Below, piece after piece: positions 1 through 6,812 of a stretch of DNA of 14,573 bases. The translations under genes and the position numbers were made by a program. Origin of the DNA: DATDGX01 sp036521875 (GTDB lineage: Bacteria > Desulfobacterota > Binatia > Binatales > Binataceae); NCBI GenBank assembly GCA_036521875.1, contig DATDGX010000123.1, forward strand, positions 1 through 14,573, given 5' to 3'. Within the stretch, counting starts at the first letter, position 1, and the number at the start of each line of letters is the position of its first letter. The notes below the pieces were generated by a model that was not told where the DNA came from, did not search any database, and saw only the letters and a list, made by a program, of their open reading frames with translations.

Positions 1-170
1 TTGTCGAGCACGCGGCGGGTTTCATGCTCGACGCCGCCTTCGACCAGCGCGCCGGTTGCGGGATCGAGACCGATCTGCCCGGAGCAAAACACCATCCCGC
101 GCTCCTCGACCGCTTGTGAGTAGGGACCGATCGCAGCCGGCGCGTGATGGGTCGCGAGTGCTTTTTTCAT
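1..170 (-). CDS. ridA: RidA family enamine/imine deaminase, N-terminal part (runs off the left edge)
   Basis: Partial gene; 56 codons are visible from an ATG at 168-170. RidA (YjgF/YER057c/UK114 family) hydrolyses reactive enamine/imine intermediates, such as 2-aminoacrylate released by PLP enzymes, in the cytoplasm. The visible part begins MKKALATHHAPAAIGPYSQA and continues through FCSGQIGLDPATGALV and a GGVEHETRRVLDN stretch. The GPYSQA and SGQIGLDP motifs are hallmarks of the N-terminal half. The catalytic arginine of the family would lie in the missing C-terminal half, so activity cannot be judged here. An AAGGA Shine-Dalgarno lies about 8 nt upstream of the ATG, in the 32-bp gap after the spoT stop codon. 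The same direction and small gap suggest it is the last visible gene of the yicC-gmk-spoT run. Confidence 0.93.
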   Translation of the reverse strand, partial: MKKALATHHAPAAIGPYSQAVEERGMVFCSGQIGLDPATGALVEGGVEHETRRVLD

Positions 171-202
171 CGTCGCTGTTTCCTTGCGGCCGCGGAGCGG
201 CG

Positions 203-2419
203 TCAGAAGCGGTGCCCGTTTTGCTGGCCGAGGCGCGACACGCGCATCACCCCGTCGATCGAGCCGATCGAGTTCATCAGCGTGTTGAGTTGCCGCGCGT
301 TGGTTACCAGCACCTCGAAGACGCATAGCGCGCGCCCGTCAGTGCCGCGGATTTTCACTTCCGCGGTGGTGATATTGACCCCAGCCGCCGCGATCGCCCG
401 GGTCATCGCGGCCAGCAGTCCCGGCTGATCGACGCATAGCACTTCGAGCCGAATCGGCCGCGGCGCTTCGTCGCCATCTTTCCACGCCACCGGCACGCGG
501 CGCTGCGGATCGGTGGTGAGCGCGTGCGGGCATCCGGCGAGATGCACGGTGACGCCGCGGCCGCGCGTGATGAAGCCGGTGATCGCCTCGCCGGGCAGCG
601 GATTGCAGCATCGCGCGAAGCGGACCAGCACGTCGCCGACCCCGGAGACCATCACCGCGTTGCCGGCCGATTTGCGCGCCTCCTTGAGCGCGCGTTCCTT
701 GGACGCGGGACTCGGCGGCGCAGGCGCCTTCTCCGCGCGGTAGGCCTTGAGCTCCTCGGGCGTCAGCACCTTGTTCAGCAGTTGCGAGGGCGTGATGATT
801 CCGTAACCCACCGCGGCCAGCAGGCTCTCGGCGTCGCGCTGCGAAAAGTCCCCGAGGACCGCGTCGAGCCGCTTGCTGGAACGGAGCTGCGAGACGCTGA
901 GCTTCAGCGGCTCGAGCTCGCGATCGAGGAGCGACACTCCGAGCTCGAACGAGCGATCGGACTGCTGCTGGCGGAGCCATTGGCGGATGCGCGATTTCGC
1001 GCGCGCGGTGGCGACGAAGTTCGGCCAATCCTTGCCGGGCGTCTGCTTCTCGGAAGTGATTACCTCGACGGTGTCGCCGGAGCGGAGCTGATAGCGCAGC
1101 GGCACCATCCGGCCGTTGACGCGCGAGCCCGCGAGATGGTTCCCGACCTGGGAATGGATCCGATACGCGAAATCGATGACCGTGGAGCCGCGCGGAAAGT
1201 CGAGCACGTCACCTTTGGGCGTGAAGACGAAAACCTCCTCGGGAAACAGGTCGTCCTTGACAGTCGAGAGGAACTCCTCGGGGTCCTTCAGGTTCTGCTG
1301 CCATTCGATGAGGCGGCGCAGCCACGCGAAGCGCTCGGTCTCCTTGCCCTCTTTGGAGTTGCCCTCTTTGTAGGTCCAGTGCGCGGCGATTCCTTCCTCG
1401 GCGACCTTGTGCATTTCGCGGGTGCGAATCTGCACCTCCATCCGCTGCGCGCGCGGACCGATCACGGTGGTGTGCAGCGACTGGTACATGTTGACCTTGG
1501 GCAGCGCGATGTAATCCTTGAAGCGGCCGGGGACCGGCTTCCAGTTCGCGTGCACCACGCCGAGCGCCTCGTAACATTCGCGCACCGAGTCGACGATGAT
1601 GCGGAACGCGACCAGGTCGTAGATCTGATCGAAGTCGAGCGCCAGCTCCTGCATCTTGGTGTGAATCGAGAAGAAGTGCTTGGGACGCCCGGTGATCTCG
1701 GCCTTGACGCCCGACTCGCCAAGCCGGCGGGTCAGGATCTCGATCACGTCGTGGATATAACCCTCGCGCTCCGGGCGGCTTTCGGCGACGTGCGTCTTGA
1801 GGGTGTCGTAGGCGGAAGCGTTGATGTAGCGGAAGGCGTGATCCTCGAGCTCCGACTTGAGCCAGTAAATTCCGAGCCGATGCGCGATGGGCGCGTAAAT
1901 CTCGAGCGTCTCGCGCGCAATCTCGACCTGCTTGTCGGGCGCGAGATGGTCGAGCGTGCGCATGTTGTGGAGGCGGTCGGCGAGCTTGATGAGCACCACG
2001 CGGATGTCGCGCGACATCGCGATGATCATCTTGCGGAAATTTTCCGCCTGCTTCTCCTCGCGGCTCTGGAAGGTGATCTTCGAGACCTTGGTGACGCCGT
2101 CAACCAGCTCCGCGACCTCGGCGCCGAATTGCGCCTGCAGCTCGGCGAGCGAGGCGGGAGTGTCCTCGACCACGTCGTGCAGCAGCGCGGTCACGATCGA
2201 GGGGACGTCGAGCTTGAGCTCGGTCGCGATCATCGCGACGTTGAGCGGATGAATGACGTAGGGCTCGCCGGACTTGCGCTTCTGCTCGGAGTGCATCCGC
2301 GCGGAGAATTCGTACGCGCGGCGGATGAGCGCGTCGTCGGCCTGCGGATTGTACGCGTGCAGCCGGTGGATCAAACCCTCCAACTGGTCGGGATAGGAGC
2401 TTTGCGCTAACTCTTCCAC
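203..2419 (-). CDS. spoT: Bifunctional (p)ppGpp synthetase/hydrolase, long RSH family (SpoT/Rel)
   Basis: 738 residues, full length for a long RelA/SpoT homologue. It makes (p)ppGpp from ATP and GTP/GDP and hydrolyses it back, setting the stringent response. Domains in order: HD hydrolase (about 40-155) with an intact HDVVED motif at 81-86 and the later metal Asp near 148 (KLADRLHN); synthetase (about 235-350) with GRPKHFF at 244-250 and RFKD at 299-302; TGS (about 393-455, FTPKGDV); a zinc-finger-like region (about 585-645) with RCCNPLPG (Cys604, Cys605), His626 and Cys630; and a C-terminal ACT domain (about 655-735). RFKD is the RxKD form typical of bifunctional Rel/SpoT enzymes, as opposed to the ExDD form of RelA. 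With the intact HD motif this predicts both activities; that is inference from the motifs. The start is GTG at 2417-2419, overlapping the end of gmk by 13 bp, with no clear Shine-Dalgarno, so translational coupling to gmk is likely. Confidence 0.97.
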   Translation of the reverse strand: MEELAQSSYPDQLEGLIHRLHAYNPQADDALIRRAYEFSARMHSEQKRKSGEPYVIHPLNVAMIATELKLDVPSIVTALLHDVVEDTPASLAELQAQFGAEVAELVDGVTKVSKITFQSREEKQAENFRKMIIAMSRDIRVVLIKLADRLHNMRTLDHLAPDKQVEIARETLEIYAPIAHRLGIYWLKSELEDHAFRYINASAYDTLKTHVAESRPEREGYIHDVIEILTRRLGESGVKAEITGRPKHFFSIHTKMQELALDFDQIYDLVAFRIIVDSVRECYEALGVVHANWKPVPGRFKDYIALPKVNMYQSLHTTVIGPRAQRMEVQIRTREMHKVAEEGIAAHWTYKEGNSKEGKETERFAWLRRLIEWQQNLKDPEEFLSTVKDDLFPEEVFVFTPKGDVLDFPRGSTVIDFAYRIHSQVGNHLAGSRVNGRMVPLRYQLRSGDTVEVITSEKQTPGKDWPNFVATARAKSRIRQWLRQQQSDRSFELGVSLLDRELEPLKLSVSQLRSSKRLDAVLGDFSQRDAESLLAAVGYGIITPSQLLNKVLTPEELKAYRAEKAPAPPSPASKERALKEARKSAGNAVMVSGVGDVLVRFARCCNPLPGEAITGFITRGRGVTVHLAGCPHALTTDPQRRVPVAWKDGDEAPRPIRLEVLCVDQPGLLAAMTRAIAAAGVNITTAEVKIRGTDGRALCVFEVLVTNARQLNTLMNSIGSIDGVMRVSRLGQQNGHRF

Positions 2420-3042
2420 GGCGCGAAATTCTCGCGCAGGCGGCCGACCTTGAGGCGCTCGGCATTCACCACCGCCTCAAGCTGCGCGAGTGATTCGTGA
2501 ATCTCCTCGTTGATGATCAGGTAGTCGTATTCGGGGTAGGCGCGCGCCTCTTCGCGGGCGCGCTGAAGGCGATGCTGAATCGCGGGCTCGGGTTCGGTGC
2601 CGCGCCGGCGCAGGCGCTCCTCGAGCTCGGCGAAGCTCGGCGGCAAGACGAAGATCGTCACCGCGTCGCCGGAATACTTCGCGCGGATTTGCCTCGCGCC
2701 CTGGATGTCGATATCGAGCAGGATGTCGCGGCCCGCGGCGACTGCCCGCTCCAGCGGCGCGCGCGGGGTGCCGTAGCGATGGTCGAAGACCTGGGCCCAT
2801 TCGGCGAGATCGCCGTGGTCGGCCTTGCGTTTGAAGTCCTCTTCGCTCACGAAGTGGTATTCGATTCCGTCGGTTTCTTCGCCTTCTCGCGGGGCGCGCG
2901 TGGTGAGAGAAATGGACGGTTCGAGCCCCGCGATCGCCTTCAGCGCCGCGCGCCAAATCGTGGTTTTGCCGGCGCCCGAGGGCGCCGACAATATAAAGAT
3001 TATACCGCGTTTCGGCGGCAAGAAGTCACTCGAGTGGGACAT
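2407..3042 (-). CDS. gmk: Guanylate kinase
   Basis: 211 residues, normal length for bacterial guanylate kinase, a soluble cytoplasmic enzyme that phosphorylates GMP to GDP with ATP. The P-loop is SAPSGAGKTT near residues 19-28. It is followed by the GMP-binding stretch TTRAPREGE (about 46-54), GIEYHFVSEEDF (about 58-69), the DILLDIDIQGARQI block (about 105-118) carrying the conserved DIDIQGA signature, and a LID region near RRRGTEPEPAIQHRL. The N terminus has about a dozen more residues than the E. coli enzyme before the first beta strand. The ATG at 3040-3042 has only a weak Shine-Dalgarno; a 14-codon ORF upstream ends in TAATG overlapping this start. Its last codons overlap spoT by 13 bp. 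It supplies GDP/GTP, the substrate pool for SpoT, so the pairing makes metabolic sense. Confidence 0.97.
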   Translation of the reverse strand: MSHSSDFLPPKRGIIFILSAPSGAGKTTIWRAALKAIAGLEPSISLTTRAPREGEETDGIEYHFVSEEDFKRKADHGDLAEWAQVFDHRYGTPRAPLERAVAAGRDILLDIDIQGARQIRAKYSGDAVTIFVLPPSFAELEERLRRRGTEPEPAIQHRLQRAREEARAYPEYDYLIINEEIHESLAQLEAVVNAERLKVGRLRENFAPWKS

Positions 3043-3117
3043 TATCCAAGCCGCCGAGTCATTGCAAACTTCGTTTTATCCGCCATTGGGGTAGCGCGCG
3101 AGGCCGCCTAGCGCGCG

Positions 3118-3993
3118 TCATTCGACGTTCTGCGCCTGCTCGCGCATACGCTCCGCCTCCGCCTTGACCTCGACTGTCACCTGCGACATCGCGGCGTTCT
3201 GCGATTTCGATCCCATCGTGTTCACCTCGCGATTGATCTCCTGCAACAGGAACTCGATCGACTTGCCGACCGCGCCCTTGCGCTGCAGCAGCGCGCTCAG
3301 TCCATCGAGATGAGTCTTGAGCCGCGTGATTTCCTCGCTGATATCGCCATGCTGCGAAGCCACCGACGCCTCTTCGTAGAGCCGCTTCTCGTTGAGCGGC
3401 AATTCCACCAGCAGGCCGCGCATCCGGCTTTGGAAATTTGCCATGATCTCGGCGCGAGTCTCCTCGGCGAGTTTTTCGATCCGCGGGATCGCCGCGGCAA
3501 TCTTGCGGACCCGCTCGATGAAATCGCGCTGCATGCCTTTGCCCTCGCGAGTGCGCTCCGCGTCGAGGGCCTTCAGAGCCTTCTTCAACGCCTCGGAGCC
3601 CAGGCGCATGCCATCGCGATTGTCATTCTCATCTTCCACCACGTGAAAAATCTCGGGCCGGTTGAGAATCGAATCGATGCCAGGCTCGCCGCCGAGGCGC
3701 AGACGTTTTCCGAGCCGGCGCACCTCGGAGATATAAAGATTCGCGAGCCGATCGTTGACCTCGAGCCTGACCGGCGGGGGCTTGAGCATAACGCACTTGA
3801 GATACACTTCGACCCGGCCGCGCGTGACTACGCCCTGCACCATCTTGCGGATTGCCGCTTCATGCTCTCCCCAGGTGCGCGGGAGGTTGAGCTTGAGCTC
3901 GAAGAAGCGCTGGTTGAGCGCGCGCACCTCCGCCACCACGCGAGTGCCGGCGCGTTCGACGACGGCGCGGCCGAAGCCGGTCATACTTTGCAT
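3118..3993 (-). CDS. yicC: YicC family protein (YicC N-terminal domain plus DUF1732), putative endoribonuclease
   Basis: 291 residues, typical for the family. It opens with the signature MTGFGRA (residues 4-10), followed by EVRALNQRFFELKLNLPR (about 22-39), and ends with the DUF1732 signature: GKSIEFLLQEINREVNTMGSK and a charged helix finishing EQAQNVE. The E. coli homologue has been reported to be an endoribonuclease that affects small-RNA turnover; whether this protein has the same role is inference. The start ATG (3991-3993) overlaps the stop of the upstream glycosyltransferase by one base (TGATG) and is preceded by a strong GGGAGG Shine-Dalgarno about 5 nt away. A second in-frame ATG three codons later (MTGFG) is a possible alternative start. 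The yicC-gmk order is widely conserved in bacteria, so this gene marks the border between the envelope and housekeeping halves of the gene run. Confidence 0.95.
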   Translation of the reverse strand: MQSMTGFGRAVVERAGTRVVAEVRALNQRFFELKLNLPRTWGEHEAAIRKMVQGVVTRGRVEVYLKCVMLKPPPVRLEVNDRLANLYISEVRRLGKRLRLGGEPGIDSILNRPEIFHVVEDENDNRDGMRLGSEALKKALKALDAERTREGKGMQRDFIERVRKIAAAIPRIEKLAEETRAEIMANFQSRMRGLLVELPLNEKRLYEEASVASQHGDISEEITRLKTHLDGLSALLQRKGAVGKSIEFLLQEINREVNTMGSKSQNAAMSQVTVEVKAEAERMREQAQNVE

Positions 3994-5231
3994 CAGGTCC
4001 TCCCAGAGTGGCTGCCCGCGCCGCGGTTAGCGGCCAGGCACGAGCGATAAAGTTCGAGCGTCCGGCGCGCCATCGCGGCCATCGAGAAATTTTCCGCAAC
4101 CGATGTCCGCGCCGCGGCGCCAAGTGCGGCGCGCGCGGCGCCGTCCTCCGCGAGCCGTCCCAGAGCGGACGCGAGCGCTCCGGCGTCTCCGGGCGCGACC
4201 AGCAACCCGGTGCGTCCGTCGTCGACGACGTCGCCAATTCCACCGGTCCGCGACGCGACCACTGCCAGCCCGCACGCCATCGCCTCGAGCATCGCGACGC
4301 CGAGTCCCTCCTTCAACGAGGGAAACGCGAAAACGTCGAGCGCCCACAGCAGCGCGCGCGAATCGTCGATTCGTCCCAGCATCCGCAGCCGTTCCGCGAT
4401 CCCGAGCCGCGACGCGTCGCGAGCTAGTTCGTCGCGCAGCGAGCCGTCGCCCGCGATCATGCAGACCAATGAGGGCGCGGGCGCGGCGGGCTCGCGCGCG
4501 GTCAGCGCGGCGAGCGCCGCGAGCAGATCACGATGACCCTTGCGCGCCTCGAGCGCGCCGAGCGTACCCACCGCGATCTCGCCGTCGCACACGCCGAGCG
4601 CCGCGCGCGCCGCGGCGCGCTCGGACGGCGACGGCGGCCGAAAATGCGCGCAGTCGACGCCGCTTGGAATGATCGTCACGCGCGAGCGCGCAACCCCGGC
4701 CGAGCCGAGCGCGTCGGCGACGCCCCGCGAGATCGCGGCGACGCCGTCGACGGCGCGGCCGAACAGATAGGGCGCGAAGAGCCGGTTGGGGCGGTAGTCC
4801 ATCCGGCGCGTGACGACCAGAGCACGAGCGTAGGAGTCCGCGAACGGCGCCATCGAATGCGCACGCGAGGTGTGAAAGTGCACCACGTCGTAGCGTTCGC
4901 GGGCCAGCATCGCACGCAGCCGCATCGCGGCTGCGACGTCGAGGGCGTTTCGGATCCGGAGCGCGTGGCAGACGATACCAAGCACGCGGGCTCGCTCCCA
5001 GAGCCGTCCCGCAGGATCGCAGATGAGCTCGGCGCGATGCCCGTCCGCAGTGAGCTCGCGGGTCAGGCCGAGCACCTGGGTCTCGCCGCCGCCGAAGCCC
5101 AGCTCAGGATCGACGCCCGCGACCCTCAGCTGAGAGCCGGGCGCGACGGTGGCGCCTGCGCCGGGATTGGTGCCGAGGCGTGCGCCGGGATGCGCCGCTT
5201 CGGCTCTGTTATGGGTTCGCTGGCTCGTCAT
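3993..5231 (-). CDS. GT4 family glycosyltransferase (GT-B fold)
   Basis: 412 residues, cytoplasmic or peripheral at the inner membrane. This GT-B fold retaining glycosyltransferase probably adds a sugar to a lipid-linked glycan such as LPS core or O-antigen. The N-terminal domain has the glycine-rich donor/acceptor loop GFGGGETQVLGL (about 45-56) and VVHFHTSRAHS (about 116-126). The C-terminal domain has IIPSGVDCAHF (187-197), GALEARKGHRDLL (225-237), MIAGDGSLRDEL (258-269) and the family's E-x7-E motif: Glu308 and Glu316 in KEGLGVAMLEAMACG. The first 35 or so residues, rich in Gly, Ala and Arg, precede the usual first beta strand and match nothing I recognise. No good later start exists, so the extension may be real. 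There is no obvious Shine-Dalgarno. Only 15 bp separate it from the upstream GT2 gene, and its stop overlaps the yicC start. Sugar donor and acceptor cannot be told from sequence. Confidence 0.9.
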   Translation of the reverse strand: MTSQRTHNRAEAAHPGARLGTNPGAGATVAPGSQLRVAGVDPELGFGGGETQVLGLTRELTADGHRAELICDPAGRLWERARVLGIVCHALRIRNALDVAAAMRLRAMLARERYDVVHFHTSRAHSMAPFADSYARALVVTRRMDYRPNRLFAPYLFGRAVDGVAAISRGVADALGSAGVARSRVTIIPSGVDCAHFRPPSPSERAAARAALGVCDGEIAVGTLGALEARKGHRDLLAALAALTAREPAAPAPSLVCMIAGDGSLRDELARDASRLGIAERLRMLGRIDDSRALLWALDVFAFPSLKEGLGVAMLEAMACGLAVVASRTGGIGDVVDDGRTGLLVAPGDAGALASALGRLAEDGAARAALGAAARTSVAENFSMAAMARRTLELYRSCLAANRGAGSHSGRT

Positions 5232-5246
5232 CGGGCGCTGGCAATC

Positions 5247-5939
5247 TCAATCAAAGAACCGGTAGTAGACAATCGCAAAGATCGCGATGACCGCGTCACG
5301 CCATCCGATCTTTTTGCCCTCTTCATAAGTGCGCCCGGAATAGGAAACCGGCACCTCGTAGATGCGCCAGCGAGCGCGCGCCGCCTTGGCCGTGATTTCC
5401 GGCTCGAAGGTGAACCGGTCGCCGGAAAGCTTGAGCTCCATCAGCTTCTCGCGCACGAACGCTTTCATCCCCGTCTCCATGTCGCTCAGGTTCAAGTCGC
5501 TGATCGCGTTGGAGAGCAGCGTGACCAGGCGATTGCCGAGGTAGTGCCAAAAGAACAGCACGCGATGGGTGCCGCCCAGGAAGCGCGAGCCGTAGACCAT
5601 GTCGGCGCGGCCGTCGAGCAGCGGCTCGATCATCAGGCCGTAGTCGCGCGGATTGTATTCGAGGTCGGCGTCCTGCACGAAGACATATGGATTGCGCGCC
5701 GCCGCGAAGCCGAGGCGGAGCGCCGCGCCCTTGCCGCGATTCCCGGAATGATAGAAGCAGCGCAGCCGTGGATGCTCGAAACGCTGCAGGAACTCGCGAG
5801 TACCGTCGGTCGATCCGTCGTCGACCACGATTATTTCGGCGTCGAAGCCGCAGTTGAGTACGCGATCGATCACCACGCCGACGGTCGCGGCCTCGTTGTA
5901 GACGGGGATTACGACTGAGATTTTCGCCGGCTCAGCCAT
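5247..5939 (-). CDS. GT2 family glycosyltransferase, dolichol-phosphate-mannose-synthase-like
   Basis: 230 residues, one GT-A domain without C-terminal membrane helices. The start of the fold is SVVIPVYNEAATVGVVI (8-24), then EIIVVDDGSTDGT (35-47), GNRGKGAALRLGF (66-78), the metal/nucleotide-sugar DxD at Asp90-Ala-Asp92 (FVQDADLEYNP), YGSRFLGG (116-123) and SDMETGMKAF (152-161). The last two are typical of the DPM1/DPG-synthase-like branch of GT2, whose members often move a sugar from a nucleotide to a polyprenyl phosphate carrier. Whether this one acts on undecaprenyl phosphate or on a glycan acceptor cannot be decided. The ATG at 5937-5939 has an AAAAGG Shine-Dalgarno about 4 nt upstream. 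It lies 24 bp downstream of the kinase gene and 15 bp upstream of the GT4 gene, in the middle of the envelope module. Confidence 0.9.
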   Translation of the reverse strand: MAEPAKISVVIPVYNEAATVGVVIDRVLNCGFDAEIIVVDDGSTDGTREFLQRFEHPRLRCFYHSGNRGKGAALRLGFAAARNPYVFVQDADLEYNPRDYGLMIEPLLDGRADMVYGSRFLGGTHRVLFFWHYLGNRLVTLLSNAISDLNLSDMETGMKAFVREKLMELKLSGDRFTFEPEITAKAARARWRIYEVPVSYSGRTYEEGKKIGWRDAVIAIFAIVYYRFFD

Positions 5940-5963
5940 GATGCCTTTTCACTTCGCGCGTGC

Positions 5964-6812
5964 TCACTTCACGACTGCGACAGTGGCCGCCTTGATTCGT
6001 TCGGCACTCGCGTAGTCGCGCTCCATTCGCGAGGCGAGCAAGCGCGCCACGCGCCGGCGCAACGCGCGAAGCTTACGCGCTCTCATCGCACCGGCGTAGC
6101 CATGCAGCACGCGCATCCGGTCGGTCCTCGAGAGCCCACGCAATTCGAAACGTCCAAGCTGAACCAGGTTGCGCATCCGCGGCCGCTCGAGATGGCTCAA
6201 GAAGGTGCGCCGGGTGCGTTCGTGATCGATGAAAATGAAATGCGGATCGGCGTCGTTGGCGACGAACACGTTGTAGGGCGTGAGGTCGCCGTGGATATAG
6301 CCCACGCGATGCATCCGCGCGACGGTCGCGCCGAGCTCGCGGAGCATCGCGCGTTTGCGCGCGAGCATCTCGGGGCGCACCGCGAAATTTCGCGGTAGCA
6401 GGGTTCCGCGCGCGCGCACCGTCGCGATTATCTCGCGCCGGGTGGCGGCCTCGCGACCGAAGAGCAGAATCGGTGGCGTTTCGAAGCCGTCGCGATTGAG
6501 CGCCGCGGTTATCGCAACCAGATGCGCGACGTGCGAGGGCCGAAACCATCGCTTGAGGGCGCCTGCGCCGTGCGGCGGGTCGAGCACCTTGATAAAAACG
6601 TCGGTCTCCGGCGAGCCTCCGGCGGAAAGCTCCGCGCGGTAACTCGCCGCGTGACGCGAGCGCCGGATGGGACCGACACCGCTGCCAGCCGCGGCGCCAT
6701 AGGCGATTTCGATCAGACGGCGGCGTTGCTCGGAGGAAAATCGCGACGCTTCCGGGGTGAGCAGGAAGCGCCATCCTCCGGCCTCGACCTGCTCGCTAGC
6801 GGCGGTGCTCAT
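5964..6812 (-). CDS. LPS core / Kdo kinase-like protein (WaaP/InaA/KdkA superfamily)
   Basis: 282 residues with a small protein-kinase-like fold of the type that phosphorylates sugars of LPS inner core (heptose or Kdo). Visible elements: a probable ATP-binding Lys75 in DVFIKVLD; the catalytic loop YIHGDLTPYN (172-181) with the expected Asp176 and Asn181; and FIFIDHERTRR (192-202), where Asp196 takes the place of the DFG aspartate. All catalytic positions appear intact. The C terminus is strongly basic (Arg-rich, about 235-275), which could help membrane or LPS contact; that is inference. Its ATG (6810-6812) lies inside the end of the heptosyltransferase gene (17-bp overlap), with a GGAG Shine-Dalgarno 6 nt upstream, so coupled translation is likely. 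Context with a GT9 heptosyltransferase supports an LPS-core role; a distant aminoglycoside-kinase-like or protein kinase role cannot be excluded. Confidence 0.83.
   Translation of the reverse strand: MSTAASEQVEAGGWRFLLTPEASRFSSEQRRRLIEIAYGAAAGSGVGPIRRSRHAASYRAELSAGGSPETDVFIKVLDPPHGAGALKRWFRPSHVAHLVAITAALNRDGFETPPILLFGREAATRREIIATVRARGTLLPRNFAVRPEMLARKRAMLRELGATVARMHRVGYIHGDLTPYNVFVANDADPHFIFIDHERTRRTFLSHLERPRMRNLVQLGRFELRGLSRTDRMRVLHGYAGAMRARKLRALRRRVARLLASRMERDYASAERIKAATVAVVK

Noticed and set aside
524..2410. 628-codon open frame on the plus strand opposite spoT
   Set aside because: It lies wholly antisense to a gene with complete RSH domain motifs. Its translation is Arg/Glu/Leu-rich with no recognisable domain, as expected from the third-position GC bias of the real gene.
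4533..5918. 461-codon open frame on the plus strand opposite the two glycosyltransferases
   Set aside because: It spans two well-supported minus-strand genes and their gap and has no family motif; GC-bias shadow.
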